Assembly (NCBI GenBank): GCA_963837165.1 | Contig: CAWIMD010000004.1 | Location: 372,001-436,000 of the forward strand | Length of the DNA stretch: 64,000 nucleotides | From: JAENWD01 sp963837165 | GTDB taxonomy: Bacteria > Acidobacteriota > Vicinamibacteria > Vicinamibacterales > JAENWD01 | Direction: 5' to 3' | Shown here: positions 31,527-40,294 of the stretch, one piece after another | Layout: each line of letters opens with the position of its first letter | Position numbering within the stretch: the stretch's first letter is position 1 | Position numbers and translations under genes: made by a program | The notes under the pieces: generated by a model | The model's input: only the letters and a program-made list of their open reading frames with translations | What the model was told of the DNA's origin: nothing | Database searches by the model: none

Positions 31527-33785
31527 ATGTCCCACGGACCGCCTGCCGAGCCGCTCGCGCCGGACGTTGCCCAGCGGCTGACCGACTTCGCGCGATCGTG
31601 CAAGGCCGCCGCCCGCTCGGTCACCCTGTACCCGGAAGGCCATCCCGCGATTGTCGGGTCGCTGGCGCGCCTCGTGGACGCCGCCCGCCGCGCCACGAGC
31701 CCGGGCACGATGACGATTGCCGTGCTGCCCGATCGCCTGACCGTGGACGGCCGGGCCCCGGCGCGCGAGGACCCGGCGCTCGGCGAGCTGGCCGCGCTGC
31801 TCCATGGCCACCTGGTCGGCGAGCTGCGCCTGAGCGATGGCGCCGATCCAGCCGCGTGGCGCGGCTTCCTCCTGCTGCTCGCCCGGCCGAGCGAGGAGCT
31901 GCTCCTCGAGGGCGGCATCGGACGCCTCTGGGCCGCCACCGGCGGCCAGCACGTGCAACTGCGGGAGATCGACTACGCCGAGGTCCTGCGGGAGCGGAAG
32001 AGCGGGCTCGATGCCGCCTGGCAGTCCATCATCCAGTACTGCCTCGAAGGTGACGCGGTGGACCTGGACGAGGAGACGCTCAAGACCCTCGCCGACATTG
32101 CCGGGGATCACGAGCGGTTGTCGGAGCTCACCCGCCGCATCAACGACGAGTCCGCCGAGGGCGGCGGTGCGCCCGGCCAGGCCCAGGCGCTCGTCCGCCT
32201 CCTGAGGCTCATGGCGCGCGCGGTGCTCGACACGGATCCCGAGCGCCTGGAAGCGGTGCTCCAGAACGCCGCGGTCGCGGCCGGCAACCTGTCGCCTGAC
32301 GTCATGCTGGAGCTGCTCACGCAGCGCTACCAGACACCTCCGGGCGGCCCCCTGGACGTGGTCGGGGCGGTCCTGGAGCGTATGAGCGACGCGACCATCG
32401 CCACGTTCGTGGCCAGTGCCGTCGTGACGGAGCGGGGAGCCACCGCCCGGCTCGCGCAGGCGTTCCAGGCGCTCGTGACCGAGGACGAGCGCCGGGGCAC
32501 GCTCCTGGAGCTGGCGCAGGACGAGGTGCTGAAGACACCGCTCGGGCACGAGACCACGTTCCAGGAGCTCTGGCAGCGGGCATCGCAGATGCTGCTGTCG
32601 TACCGCGACGAGAAGTTCGTCTCGGCCGACTACGCGCGCGAGCTGACGACGGCGCGCACGCAGGCCATCGACGTGGACCGGGTGAGCGACGATCCGCCCG
32701 AACGGGTCGCGGCCTGGATGGCCTCGGTTGCGGATGCCGAGGTGCGGGCGCTCGACCTGCAGCTGCTGCTCGACCTGTTGCGGATCGAGGGCGACGCCGC
32801 ACGCTGGCACGAGGTGGTCGAGCCCGTGGTGGCGCACGTGGACGACCTCGTGCTCCTGGGCGACGTCGAGTCGGCCGTGCCGCTTGTCGAGGCGCTGGCC
32901 GCGGAGGCCGGCCGGGACGGGACGCCAGGCAGGCGGCCGCACGCCGCCACCGCCCTCGAGCGGCTCGCCAACGGCCACCTGATGTCGTCCATGGTCGGTC
33001 ATCTCCGGACGGTGGACGACGCGGTCGCCGCCCATGCCAAGGCGCTCTGTCACGCGCTCGGCGGTGGCGTCATCCGGCCGCTGGCCGACGCCCTGGCCGC
33101 CGAGGAGCGCGGTCTGGCCTATCGACGCCTGACCGACATCCTCGTCAGCTTCGGGAGCCGCGGCCGGGACGCGGTCGAGCAGCTGAAGACGTCGGCCAAT
33201 CCCGCGGTGCGGCGCACCGCCATTCACCTGCTCCGGGAATTCGGCGGCAACGACGCGCTGGCCGACCTGGCGCCCCTCATCGAGGACCGCGAGCCGAACG
33301 TGCAGCGGGAGGCCATCCGTGCGATCGTGAACATCGGCACCGAGGAGGCCTTCGGCGCGCTCGAACGGGCCCTGACGACAGGCAGCGACCGGGCGAGGTC
33401 GGCGGTGACGGCGGCCCTGCTCTCGACGCGCGACGAGCGGGCGATCCCGCTCTTCGCGCACATCCTCCGGACGCGGGAGAACCGGCGGCGGCTGCGTCCG
33501 GTGTACGAATCGGCCGTCGACACGCTCGGCGCGCTGGGCGGCGCCGATGCGATCGCGGCACTCCGGGCGGCGCTGTACGATGGCGAGTGGTGGGCGCCGT
33601 TCCGGACGGCGGCCATCCGCGGCCGTGCCGCGGCGGCGCTCGGACACACCGCCTCGCCCGAGGCCCTGGCGGTGCTGGAAGAGGCCGCGTCGCAGGGCTC
33701 GCGCGGCATCCGGTCGGCAGCAAGGCAGGCGCTCGCACGCGGCGGTCGCGCCGTCCGGCAGCGACGGGAGCCCGAAGGCCCATGA
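31527..33785 (+). CDS. HEAT-repeat protein with an N-terminal LYPxxHP domain
   Basis: 752 residues. Residues 14-80 (AARSVTLYPEGHPAIVGSLARLV, then TMTIAVLPDRLTVDGRAP) match the N-terminus of the HD-GYP protein encoded next. Residues about 540-740 hold HEAT/PBS-lyase-type repeats (AVRRTAIHLLREFGGNDALADLAPLIED; NVQREAIRAIVNIGTEEAFGALERAL). The middle is helical and unassigned. It is probably a cytosolic scaffold working with the phosphodiesterase: the stop and next start overlap as ATGA. TAGAAT at 31486 may be the -10. The start was set at MSHGPP because upstream codons fall in a repeat array. Confidence 0.8.
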   Translation: MSHGPPAEPLAPDVAQRLTDFARSCKAAARSVTLYPEGHPAIVGSLARLVDAARRATSPGTMTIAVLPDRLTVDGRAPAREDPALGELAALLHGHLVGELRLSDGADPAAWRGFLLLLARPSEELLLEGGIGRLWAATGGQHVQLREIDYAEVLRERKSGLDAAWQSIIQYCLEGDAVDLDEETLKTLADIAGDHERLSELTRRINDESAEGGGAPGQAQALVRLLRLMARAVLDTDPERLEAVLQNAAVAAGNLSPDVMLELLTQRYQTPPGGPLDVVGAVLERMSDATIATFVASAVVTERGATARLAQAFQALVTEDERRGTLLELAQDEVLKTPLGHETTFQELWQRASQMLLSYRDEKFVSADYARELTTARTQAIDVDRVSDDPPERVAAWMASVADAEVRALDLQLLLDLLRIEGDAARWHEVVEPVVAHVDDLVLLGDVESAVPLVEALAAEAGRDGTPGRRPHAATALERLANGHLMSSMVGHLRTVDDAVAAHAKALCHALGGGVIRPLADALAAEERGLAYRRLTDILVSFGSRGRDAVEQLKTSANPAVRRTAIHLLREFGGNDALADLAPLIEDREPNVQREAIRAIVNIGTEEAFGALERALTTGSDRARSAVTAALLSTRDERAIPLFAHILRTRENRRRLRPVYESAVDTLGALGGADAIAALRAALYDGEWWAPFRTAAIRGRAAAALGHTASPEALAVLEEAASQGSRGIRSAARQALARGGRAVRQRREPEGP

Positions 33786-35149
33786 TCGACCACAACCGGC
33801 GGGTCCAGCTGGCCGACGAGCTGCTGCGGCGCTTCGCCTCGGCGCTCCGCGGGGCGCAGCTCTATTCGCCGACCCACCCGCTCGTCTCGCGCAACACGGT
33901 CGCCTTCACCGAGGTCGTCGGCCTCGTCATCGGCAAGCAGCGCTCCATCACCCTCGGCGTCGTCGGCGAGGACTTCATCGTGGGCGACGTGCCGGTGCCC
34001 CGGGCAGGCGGCACCATGGGCGACCTGCTGAAGCGGCTGCACCGCCTGGGCGTCGAGCGGATCGTCATCGATCGGGAGGTGGGGCACGACGAGATTACCG
34101 GGCTCGTCACCGCCCTGGCCTCCGAGCGACGCCAGGACAACGACCTGCCCGAGCTGCCGGCGTTTCCGCACATCCAGATCGGCCGGATCCAGGTCGAGCA
34201 GCGCGTGGATGCCACGCTCGCCGATACGCAAGCCATCCGCCGCATGTACGGCGACGTGTCGAAGGTGGCCGAGCGGCTCTGGGAACAGTCCGTCGTCGAA
34301 GGACGCCCCGACCCGGGGGCGGCCCGCGGGATGGTCGACACGCTGGCGCAGGCGGTGGCGCAGAACCGGACCGCGCTCGTGGCGCTGACCGCGCTGAAGC
34401 ACTACGACAACTACACGTTCACCCACATGGTGAACGTGTCGATTCTCACGATGGCGCAGGCCCGCGCCCTCGGGATCGACGGGCCGCTCCTGCGCGAGTT
34501 CGGGCTGGCCGGCCTGATGCACGACATCGGGAAGGTCCGCACGCCGGCGGAGATCCTGAACAAACCGGACAAGCTGACCGACGCCGAGTTCGCCGTCATG
34601 AAACAGCACGCGGTCAACGGCGCGGAGATCCTGCGCCGGACGCCCGAGATCCCCGCCATTGCCCCGGTGGTCGCCTTCGAGCACCACCTGCGCCGCGACG
34701 GATCCGGGTACCCGAACGGGGTCCGACGGTCCACGCTCAACGTCGCCACGGTGCTCTGCTCGATCGCGGACGTCTACGACGCGATGCGCTCGCAGCGGAA
34801 GTACCAGCAGTCGTTCCCGAGCGAGCGCGTCAGGGTGATCCTCGAGAAGAACGACGGCCAGCAGTTCGATCCGCATCTCGTGCGCCGGTTCGTGCAGCTC
34901 ATCGGCATCTATCCCCCGGGCAACCTGGTGAAGCTGAACACCGGTGAAGTGGCGGTCGTGCTGCGCGTGTATGCGCCCGACCCGCACCGGCCACGGGTAC
35001 GGGTGGTGCTGGACCGCGCGGGCCAGCGGCTCGAGCGGCCCTACGAGGTCAACCTGTGGGAGAGCCCTCCCGGCGGCGAATGGCCGGAGTCGGTGATCAC
35101 GCCCCTCGACGGGGCAGACTACGGCATCGACCCGCTCGCGTACATCTGA
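33782..35149 (+). CDS. HD-GYP domain protein (probable c-di-GMP phosphodiesterase)
   Basis: 455 residues. Residues 10-75 form the same N-terminal domain as the preceding HEAT protein (LYSPTHPLVSRNTVAF; SITLGVVGEDFIVGDVP). The HD-GYP domain spans about 200-375 with H215 in THMVNVS, H247-D248-I-G-K251, and H301-H-L-R-R-D-G-S-G-Y-P311, so metal ligands and the GYP signature are intact. A C-terminal extension of 80 residues (GEVAVVLRVYAPDPHRP) follows. It should degrade c-di-GMP to pGpG or GMP. No membrane segment is present; the N-terminal domain may sense or dock. Confidence 0.93.
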   Translation: MIDHNRRVQLADELLRRFASALRGAQLYSPTHPLVSRNTVAFTEVVGLVIGKQRSITLGVVGEDFIVGDVPVPRAGGTMGDLLKRLHRLGVERIVIDREVGHDEITGLVTALASERRQDNDLPELPAFPHIQIGRIQVEQRVDATLADTQAIRRMYGDVSKVAERLWEQSVVEGRPDPGAARGMVDTLAQAVAQNRTALVALTALKHYDNYTFTHMVNVSILTMAQARALGIDGPLLREFGLAGLMHDIGKVRTPAEILNKPDKLTDAEFAVMKQHAVNGAEILRRTPEIPAIAPVVAFEHHLRRDGSGYPNGVRRSTLNVATVLCSIADVYDAMRSQRKYQQSFPSERVRVILEKNDGQQFDPHLVRRFVQLIGIYPPGNLVKLNTGEVAVVLRVYAPDPHRPRVRVVLDRAGQRLERPYEVNLWESPPGGEWPESVITPLDGADYGIDPLAYI

Positions 35150-35152
35150 AAG

Positions 35153-35176
35153 AGGGGTGCTGGGTGCTGGGCGCTG
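35153..35176. repeat. Short GGGTGCTG array before the amidohydrolase gene
   Basis: GGGGTGCTGGGTGCTGGGCG fills the gap between the HD-GYP stop and the amidohydrolase ATG. It belongs to the GGTGCTGAA family and leaves no conventional ribosome site. Confidence 0.65.
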
Positions 35177-35177
35177 A

Positions 35178-36881
35178 ATGAGCAAGCTGGCCGTGATTGC
35201 GACCGGGCTGATCGGGATGCTGACAGCGCTGGTGGGCTGCGCCGTGCGGCCGGCGCCGGCATCGCTCGTGGTGTACGGCGGCACCATCTACACCGTGAAT
35301 CCGGCGCAGCCGACGGCCGAGGCCGTGGCGGTGCGTGGCGGCCGCATCGTCCGCGTGGGGCGGCGACACGACGTCGAGCCGCTGCTCGGCCCTGACACCG
35401 AGCGCCTCGATCTCCACGGCGCGACCGTCGTCCCCGGACTCGCCGATGCGCACGGCCACGTGCTGGGGCTCGGCACCGCGCTCGACCAACTGGACCTCGT
35501 CGATACGCCCGACCTGGCGCACGTGCTGTCGCTGGTCGAGTCGCGGGTCCGCTCGGCGGCGCCCGGCGCATGGGTGATCGGTCGCGGCTGGGACCAGAAC
35601 GACTGGCCGACGACGAGCTGGCCCACGCGCGCCGACCTCGATCGCGTCGCGCCCGACAACCCGGTCTTCCTCACGCGCATCGACGGCCACGCGGCCTGGG
35701 TGAACAGCCGGGCGCTCGCCCTGGCCGGGGTCACCGCGGCCACGCCCGATCCGCCCGGCGGACGACTGATTCGCGATGACAGGGGCGCACCGACGGGCCT
35801 GCTGATCGACAACGCGAAACCTCTGGTCGCGGACCGCATCCCGCCGCCCTCCGCGGCCGAGATCGAGTCGCGCATCCTCGCTGCCGACCGCCTCTTCGGA
35901 CGCGTCGGCCTGACGATGGTGCACGACCCCGGCGTGCCGCTGGCGACGACCGCGGCGTACGAGCGGCTGCACGCCGGGGGCCGACTGGCCACGCGCCTGT
36001 ACGTGATGATCGACAGCGCGCCGGAGACGACCTCCGTCTGGTTCGCACGCGGCCCCCTCATCGACCCCGAGGACCGGCTGACCATTCGCGCGGTCAAGAT
36101 GTACGCCGACGGCGCGCTCGGGTCGCGCGGCGCGGCCCTGCTCGAAGACTACAGCGACGAGCCCGGCAACCGCGGCCTGCTGGTGACGCCGCCCGATCGG
36201 CTCGAGTCGATCACGCGTGCGGCGGCGCGTGCGGGCTTCCAGCCCTGCACCCACGCGATCGGCGATCGGGCGAACCGGCTGATGCTCGACATCTACGAGC
36301 GCGTCGAGCGCGAGGTGCCCTCCGCCCGCGCACTGCGGCCGCGGATCGAGCACGCGCAGATCCTCGACCGCACCGACATCCCCCGCTTCGCGGCGCTGGG
36401 GGTCATCGCCTCGATGCAGCCGACGCACTGCACCTCGGACATGCCGTGGGCGCCGGCGCGGCTCGGGAACGCCCGGATCGAGGAGGGCGGCTACGTCTGG
36501 CAGACGCTGCTCCGGAGCGGCGCGCGGCTGGCCGCCGGATCGGACTTCCCGGTCGAGCGCCCGGACCCGCTCCCGGGGATCTACGCGGCCGTCACGCGCC
36601 AGGACCGCAACGGGCAACCGCCCGGTGGCTGGGCGCCGGACCAGCGGCTCACGCGCGACGAGGCGTTGCACGCGTTCACTCTCGACGCGGCGTTCGCGGC
36701 ACACGTCGAGCGCGATCTGGGGTCGATCGAGCCCGGCAAGTTCGCGGACTTCGTCGTCCTGTCACGCGACATCATGACCGTCCCGCCGCGCGAGATCCTC
36801 GAGACGCGGGTCCTGCGTACCATCATCGGCGGCCACACCGTGTACGACGCGTCGAATGACGCCGGAGGTTCCACGCGATGA
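35178..36881 (+). CDS. YtcJ-like amidohydrolase, lipoprotein
   Basis: 567 residues. The lipobox LVGC at about residues 18-21 follows a hydrophobic stretch, so it is probably a lipid-anchored exported protein. Metal-site motifs of the family are VPGLADAHGHVLGLG (HxH), KMYADGALGSRGA (the usual carboxylated-Lys region), CTHAIGDRANRLMLD, RIEHAQIL and GSDFPVE (Asp). The family hydrolyses amide or related bonds in unknown small molecules. Its stop overlaps the phosphatase start as ATGA. Confidence 0.88.
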   Translation: MSKLAVIATGLIGMLTALVGCAVRPAPASLVVYGGTIYTVNPAQPTAEAVAVRGGRIVRVGRRHDVEPLLGPDTERLDLHGATVVPGLADAHGHVLGLGTALDQLDLVDTPDLAHVLSLVESRVRSAAPGAWVIGRGWDQNDWPTTSWPTRADLDRVAPDNPVFLTRIDGHAAWVNSRALALAGVTAATPDPPGGRLIRDDRGAPTGLLIDNAKPLVADRIPPPSAAEIESRILAADRLFGRVGLTMVHDPGVPLATTAAYERLHAGGRLATRLYVMIDSAPETTSVWFARGPLIDPEDRLTIRAVKMYADGALGSRGAALLEDYSDEPGNRGLLVTPPDRLESITRAAARAGFQPCTHAIGDRANRLMLDIYERVEREVPSARALRPRIEHAQILDRTDIPRFAALGVIASMQPTHCTSDMPWAPARLGNARIEEGGYVWQTLLRSGARLAAGSDFPVERPDPLPGIYAAVTRQDRNGQPPGGWAPDQRLTRDEALHAFTLDAAFAAHVERDLGSIEPGKFADFVVLSRDIMTVPPREILETRVLRTIIGGHTVYDASNDAGGSTR

Positions 36882-38542
36882 TTGTCCGCCGCTTCGCCGT
36901 CCTGCTCGTCGCAGTCGGTCTGCTGGCGCCGGCGCCCGGGCTCGGGGCCGATGCCGCCCCTCCGCGGCTGGTCGTGCTGATCGTCGTCGATCAGATGCGG
37001 CGGGACTACGTGGAGGACTACGGCGGGCGCTGGACGCGAGGCCTCCGGCGCATCGTCGACGAGGGCGCGTGGTTCGTCAACGCGGCCTATCCCTACACCG
37101 CGACGATCACCTGCGCCGGACACGCCACGATCTCGACCGGGGCCCTGCCGTCCACGCACGGGATCATCAGCAACAGCTGGTGGGATCGAAGCGCCCAGCG
37201 CGTGACGTCGTGCACGGCGGACCCGTCCGTCAGGGAAGTGCCGTACGGCGATCGCGAGGTGCATGGCGGGGCCAGCGCGCGGCTGCTCGAGGCGCCGGCC
37301 TTCGCGAGCGTCCTGGCCGACGCCCAGCAGGGCCGCGGGCGCGTGGTGACCCTGTCGATCAAGGCGGCGGCGGCCGCGATGCTGGCAGGACGGCGAGCCG
37401 ACGCGGCGCTCTGGTTCCAGGGCACGGGCTTCAGCTCGTCCACGGCCTACGGCGACGCGCCCGAGAAGTCGCTGCTGCGCTACATCGACTCGCATCCCAT
37501 CGAGACCGACTTCGGCCAGTCCTGGCACACGATGGGCAAGTCCGCCGACTACAAGTACGTGGACGACGCGACTGGCGAGAAGCCCCCTGACGAGTGGGAC
37601 CGTGCCATGCCGCATCGCCTGCAGCCGCGTTCCGGCAAGCCGACCACGTTCTTCTACAAGGCCTGGTGCGAGAGCCCCTACGCCGACGCCTATCTGGGCC
37701 ACCTGGCCGAGGCCGCCGTCGACGGGATGAAGCTGGGCCAGGGCGAGGGCACCGACTTCCTCGGCATCAGCTTCTCCGCCCTCGACATCGTCGGCCATGA
37801 TTTCGGCCCGCGCAGTTTCGAAGTGCAGGACGTCCTGCGGCGCCTCGACGGGACGATCGGCGACCTGCTGGATCGCCTCGACAAGAAGGTCGGGCCCGGA
37901 AACTACGTCCTCGCGTTCACTGGGGACCACGGCGTCGCCGTGATTCCCGAGCAGGCCGCCTCCGAGGGACTCGACGCCGGGCGCGTGAAGATGGGCGACA
38001 TCACCTCGAGGGTGGATGCGCTCGTGACCGGGGCGTTCGGGCCAGGGAACTGGGTGGCGACCGAGACGTACACAGAGTTCTACTTCCGCGCCGGGGCCTT
38101 CGATCGGATCCTCGCAACGCCGGGCCTGCTCGAGCACATCAAGGAGTCGGTTCGCGGGATTCCGGGGGTTTACGAGGTCCTCGACGGTCCGACGCTCGCC
38201 TCCGCCACCCACATGGACGACCCGGCGTCCGAGGCCGCGCGCCTCAGTTACCGGGCCGGCCGGAGCGGCGATCTCCTGATTCTGTTGAAGCCGAACTGGA
38301 TCTTCGTCTCGGACGACAAATCCCTGATTCCGGGCAACGCCACCACGCACGGCAGCCCCTATCCCTACGATCAGCAGGTACCTCTCGTGCTGATGGGCCG
38401 GGGCATCACGCGCGGACACTACCCGCAGACGGCGAGTCCCGCCGACATTGCCCCCACCCTGGCCAGGCTCTGCGCCGTCCCCCTGCCGACGGCGACCGGC
38501 CGCGTCCTGGAGGAAGCCCTGGCGCCCCTCTCGACGCGATGA
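36878..38542 (+). CDS. PafA-like alkaline phosphatase family protein
   Basis: 554 residues with a signal peptide (FAVLLVAVGLLAPAPGLG). The alkaline phosphatase superfamily core is present: IVVDQMRRDYV (metal Asp), nucleophile region ITCAGHATISTGALPSTHGI with Thr78 before GH, and N99 in ISNSWWD. Later metal sites are SALDIVGHDFGP and FTGDHGVAVIPE. This is the calcium- or zinc-dependent monoesterase type (PafA) found in Bacteroidota and Acidobacteriota. It should release phosphate from organic monoesters in the periplasm. It sits between the amidohydrolase and the alkyltransferase-like gene, each joined by a four-base overlap. Confidence 0.88.
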   Translation: MIVRRFAVLLVAVGLLAPAPGLGADAAPPRLVVLIVVDQMRRDYVEDYGGRWTRGLRRIVDEGAWFVNAAYPYTATITCAGHATISTGALPSTHGIISNSWWDRSAQRVTSCTADPSVREVPYGDREVHGGASARLLEAPAFASVLADAQQGRGRVVTLSIKAAAAAMLAGRRADAALWFQGTGFSSSTAYGDAPEKSLLRYIDSHPIETDFGQSWHTMGKSADYKYVDDATGEKPPDEWDRAMPHRLQPRSGKPTTFFYKAWCESPYADAYLGHLAEAAVDGMKLGQGEGTDFLGISFSALDIVGHDFGPRSFEVQDVLRRLDGTIGDLLDRLDKKVGPGNYVLAFTGDHGVAVIPEQAASEGLDAGRVKMGDITSRVDALVTGAFGPGNWVATETYTEFYFRAGAFDRILATPGLLEHIKESVRGIPGVYEVLDGPTLASATHMDDPASEAARLSYRAGRSGDLLILLKPNWIFVSDDKSLIPGNATTHGSPYPYDQQVPLVLMGRGITRGHYPQTASPADIAPTLARLCAVPLPTATGRVLEEALAPLSTR

Positions 38543-38865
38543 CGCGGCTGACGACCCTGTTCACGCGCCGCGTGATCGCCGCGGCCCGGCGCATCCCGGT
38601 CGGGCGGGTCGCGACCTACGGCGACATCGCCAGGCTGGCCGGACGGCCGGCCGCGGCGCGGGCGGTCGGCAACATCATGCGCGGGGGCGGCGCGCCCGGC
38701 GTTCCCTACCATCGCGTGGTCGCCTCCGGTGGGCGGGTCGGAGGATACGGCGGGAACGAAGCGCTGAAGGAGGCACTGCTTCGCAGCGAAGGTCTGCACG
38801 TCTCGCGGGGCCGCATCCGGCAGTTTCGCGCGGTGCGCTGGCCCGGAGACCCCGGCAGGCGCTGA
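38539..38865 (+). CDS. Alkyltransferase-like protein (MGMT family, no active-site Cys)
   Basis: 108 residues, matching the DNA-binding half of O6-alkylguanine-DNA alkyltransferase: RRIPVGRVATYGDIARLAGRPAAARAVGNIMR holds the recognition helix and Arg finger. The reactive PCHR motif reads PYHR (Tyr57), so alkyl transfer is impossible. ATL proteins of this type (usually Trp at this place) bind O6-alkylguanine and pass it to nucleotide excision repair. The start overlaps the phosphatase stop by four bases. Confidence 0.9.
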   Translation: MTRLTTLFTRRVIAAARRIPVGRVATYGDIARLAGRPAAARAVGNIMRGGGAPGVPYHRVVASGGRVGGYGGNEALKEALLRSEGLHVSRGRIRQFRAVRWPGDPGRR

Positions 38866-38939
38866 ACCTCCGGAGTTTGGGGACGTAGATCCAGGAGTGC
38901 CGTGCCGCAGTGCCGGAGGCCGGGCAACGCCGATCGACC

Positions 38940-39521
38940 ATGCCGCCGTCTAACCCTGCAGAAGCCGATCGTGCCGCCGAGACGGCACTGGTGGCCCGGT
39001 GCCAGGCCGGTGACGCGGGAGCCTTCGAGGAGCTCTATCGGCGCCACGCCGCGAAGATCTACAGCCTGGCGTGCCGGCTGACCGGCTCGGCCGCCGACGG
39101 CGAGGACCTGCTGCAGGAGATCTTCCTGCTCGTCCACCGGAAGATCGGGGGCTTCAAGGGCGAAGCGGCCCTGGGCACCTGGATCTACCGGCTCGCCACC
39201 AACTGCTGCCTGGACTTCCTGCGGAGCCGGCAGCATCGGGAGCAGCAGGCCACCGGGACGCTGGACGAGACGGCCCCGGTCGGGCCGCGGGCGGGCGCCG
39301 CCCTGCGGGTCGAGCGGCTGGATCTGGAGCGCGCCATCGCGCAGCTGGCGCCCGGCTACCGGGCGGCGTTCGTGCTGCACGACGTGGAGGGGTTCGACCA
39401 TGCCGAGGTCGCCCGCCTGCTCGACGTGGCCGAGGGCACGTCGAAGTCGCAGGTCCACAAGGCGCGGATGCGGCTGCGTGCGTTGCTCGCGCCGGGGCAC
39501 GATCCGGGCGCGGGCGGGTGA
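38940..39521 (+). CDS. ECF-type RNA polymerase sigma factor
   Basis: 193 residues. Region 2 spans about 20-90 (LYRRHAAKIYSLACRLTGSAADGEDLLQEIFLLVHRKI; TWIYRLATNCCLDFLRSR) and region 4 about 125-185 (LAPGYRAAFVLHDVEGFDHAEVARLLDVAEGTSKSQVHKARMRLR). It is followed five bases later by a zinc-finger anti-sigma gene, its probable inhibitor. A GTG ten codons upstream is an alternative start. The sigma probably drives an envelope response that includes the DUF4097 gene. Confidence 0.94.
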   Translation: MPPSNPAEADRAAETALVARCQAGDAGAFEELYRRHAAKIYSLACRLTGSAADGEDLLQEIFLLVHRKIGGFKGEAALGTWIYRLATNCCLDFLRSRQHREQQATGTLDETAPVGPRAGAALRVERLDLERAIAQLAPGYRAAFVLHDVEGFDHAEVARLLDVAEGTSKSQVHKARMRLRALLAPGHDPGAGG

Positions 39522-39525
39522 ACCG

Positions 39526-40272
39526 ATGATGCACTGCGAGGACCATCGCCCCGCAATCGACGCCCTCGTGGACGGGACGCTCCCGGGCGCCGCACGGACC
39601 GAGCTCGAGGCACACCTGGCCGCGTGCCCGGCCTGCAGCGCGCTGCTCGAGGATCTGCTCGTCGTGCGGCGCGCGGCGCGGGCCCTGCCGCCGCTGGAGC
39701 CGCCCGCCCGCGCCTGGGAGCGGCTGGCGGCGGCCGTCGGCGGCGCGCCGGCTCCGGCGGCCGCGCCCCCGGCGACCTGGCGGCAGCGGTTCGCTGGGCC
39801 GCTGGCCGTCGCCGCGGTGCTCGTGGCCGCGGTGGCGCTCACGCTGGTAGCCCGACACGAACGCTCGCAGCCCGCTCCCGGGGCTGCTCCCGCCACGGCT
39901 GCGACGTCCCCTGTGCCGGCGGCCGCGACCGACGCCGACCTGGGTTCGATCCAGGACGAGCTGAAGCAGGCCGAAACGCACTACGTCAACGCCATCGACA
40001 AGCTCGAGGTGCTGGCGCGCGATCAGCGCTCGCTCGATCCTGCCGTGGCCGCCGACCTGCAGAAGAACCTGCTCATCATCGACCGCGCGATCGGGGAGAG
40101 CCGGGCGGCCCTCCAGGCCCAGCCGGCCAGCGAGCGCGCCCAGGAGAGCCTCTTCGAGGCCTTCCGCTCGAAGATCGCGCTGCTGCAGGACACGATCGCC
40201 CTCATCAACGAAATGCGTAAAGGCAACGAGGCCGGAACGGCCCGCATTGCCGAAGGCCTGGACAAGTCGTAG
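39526..40272 (+). CDS. Zinc-finger transmembrane anti-sigma factor
   Basis: 248 residues. An N-terminal anti-sigma zinc finger (C near residue 4, then HLAACPACS giving H-x3-C-x2-C) is followed by a membrane segment at about 92-110 (LAVAAVLVAAVALTLVA) and a periplasmic coiled-coil-like region (LGSIQDELKQAETHYVNAIDKLEVLARDQ). It should hold the sigma factor encoded just upstream at the membrane. Two adjacent ATGs are possible starts. Confidence 0.9.
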   Translation: MMHCEDHRPAIDALVDGTLPGAARTELEAHLAACPACSALLEDLLVVRRAARALPPLEPPARAWERLAAAVGGAPAPAAAPPATWRQRFAGPLAVAAVLVAAVALTLVARHERSQPAPGAAPATAATSPVPAAATDADLGSIQDELKQAETHYVNAIDKLEVLARDQRSLDPAVAADLQKNLLIIDRAIGESRAALQAQPASERAQESLFEAFRSKIALLQDTIALINEMRKGNEAGTARIAEGLDKS

Positions 40273-40294
40273 TCCTGGCCGGGACCGGAGACCC

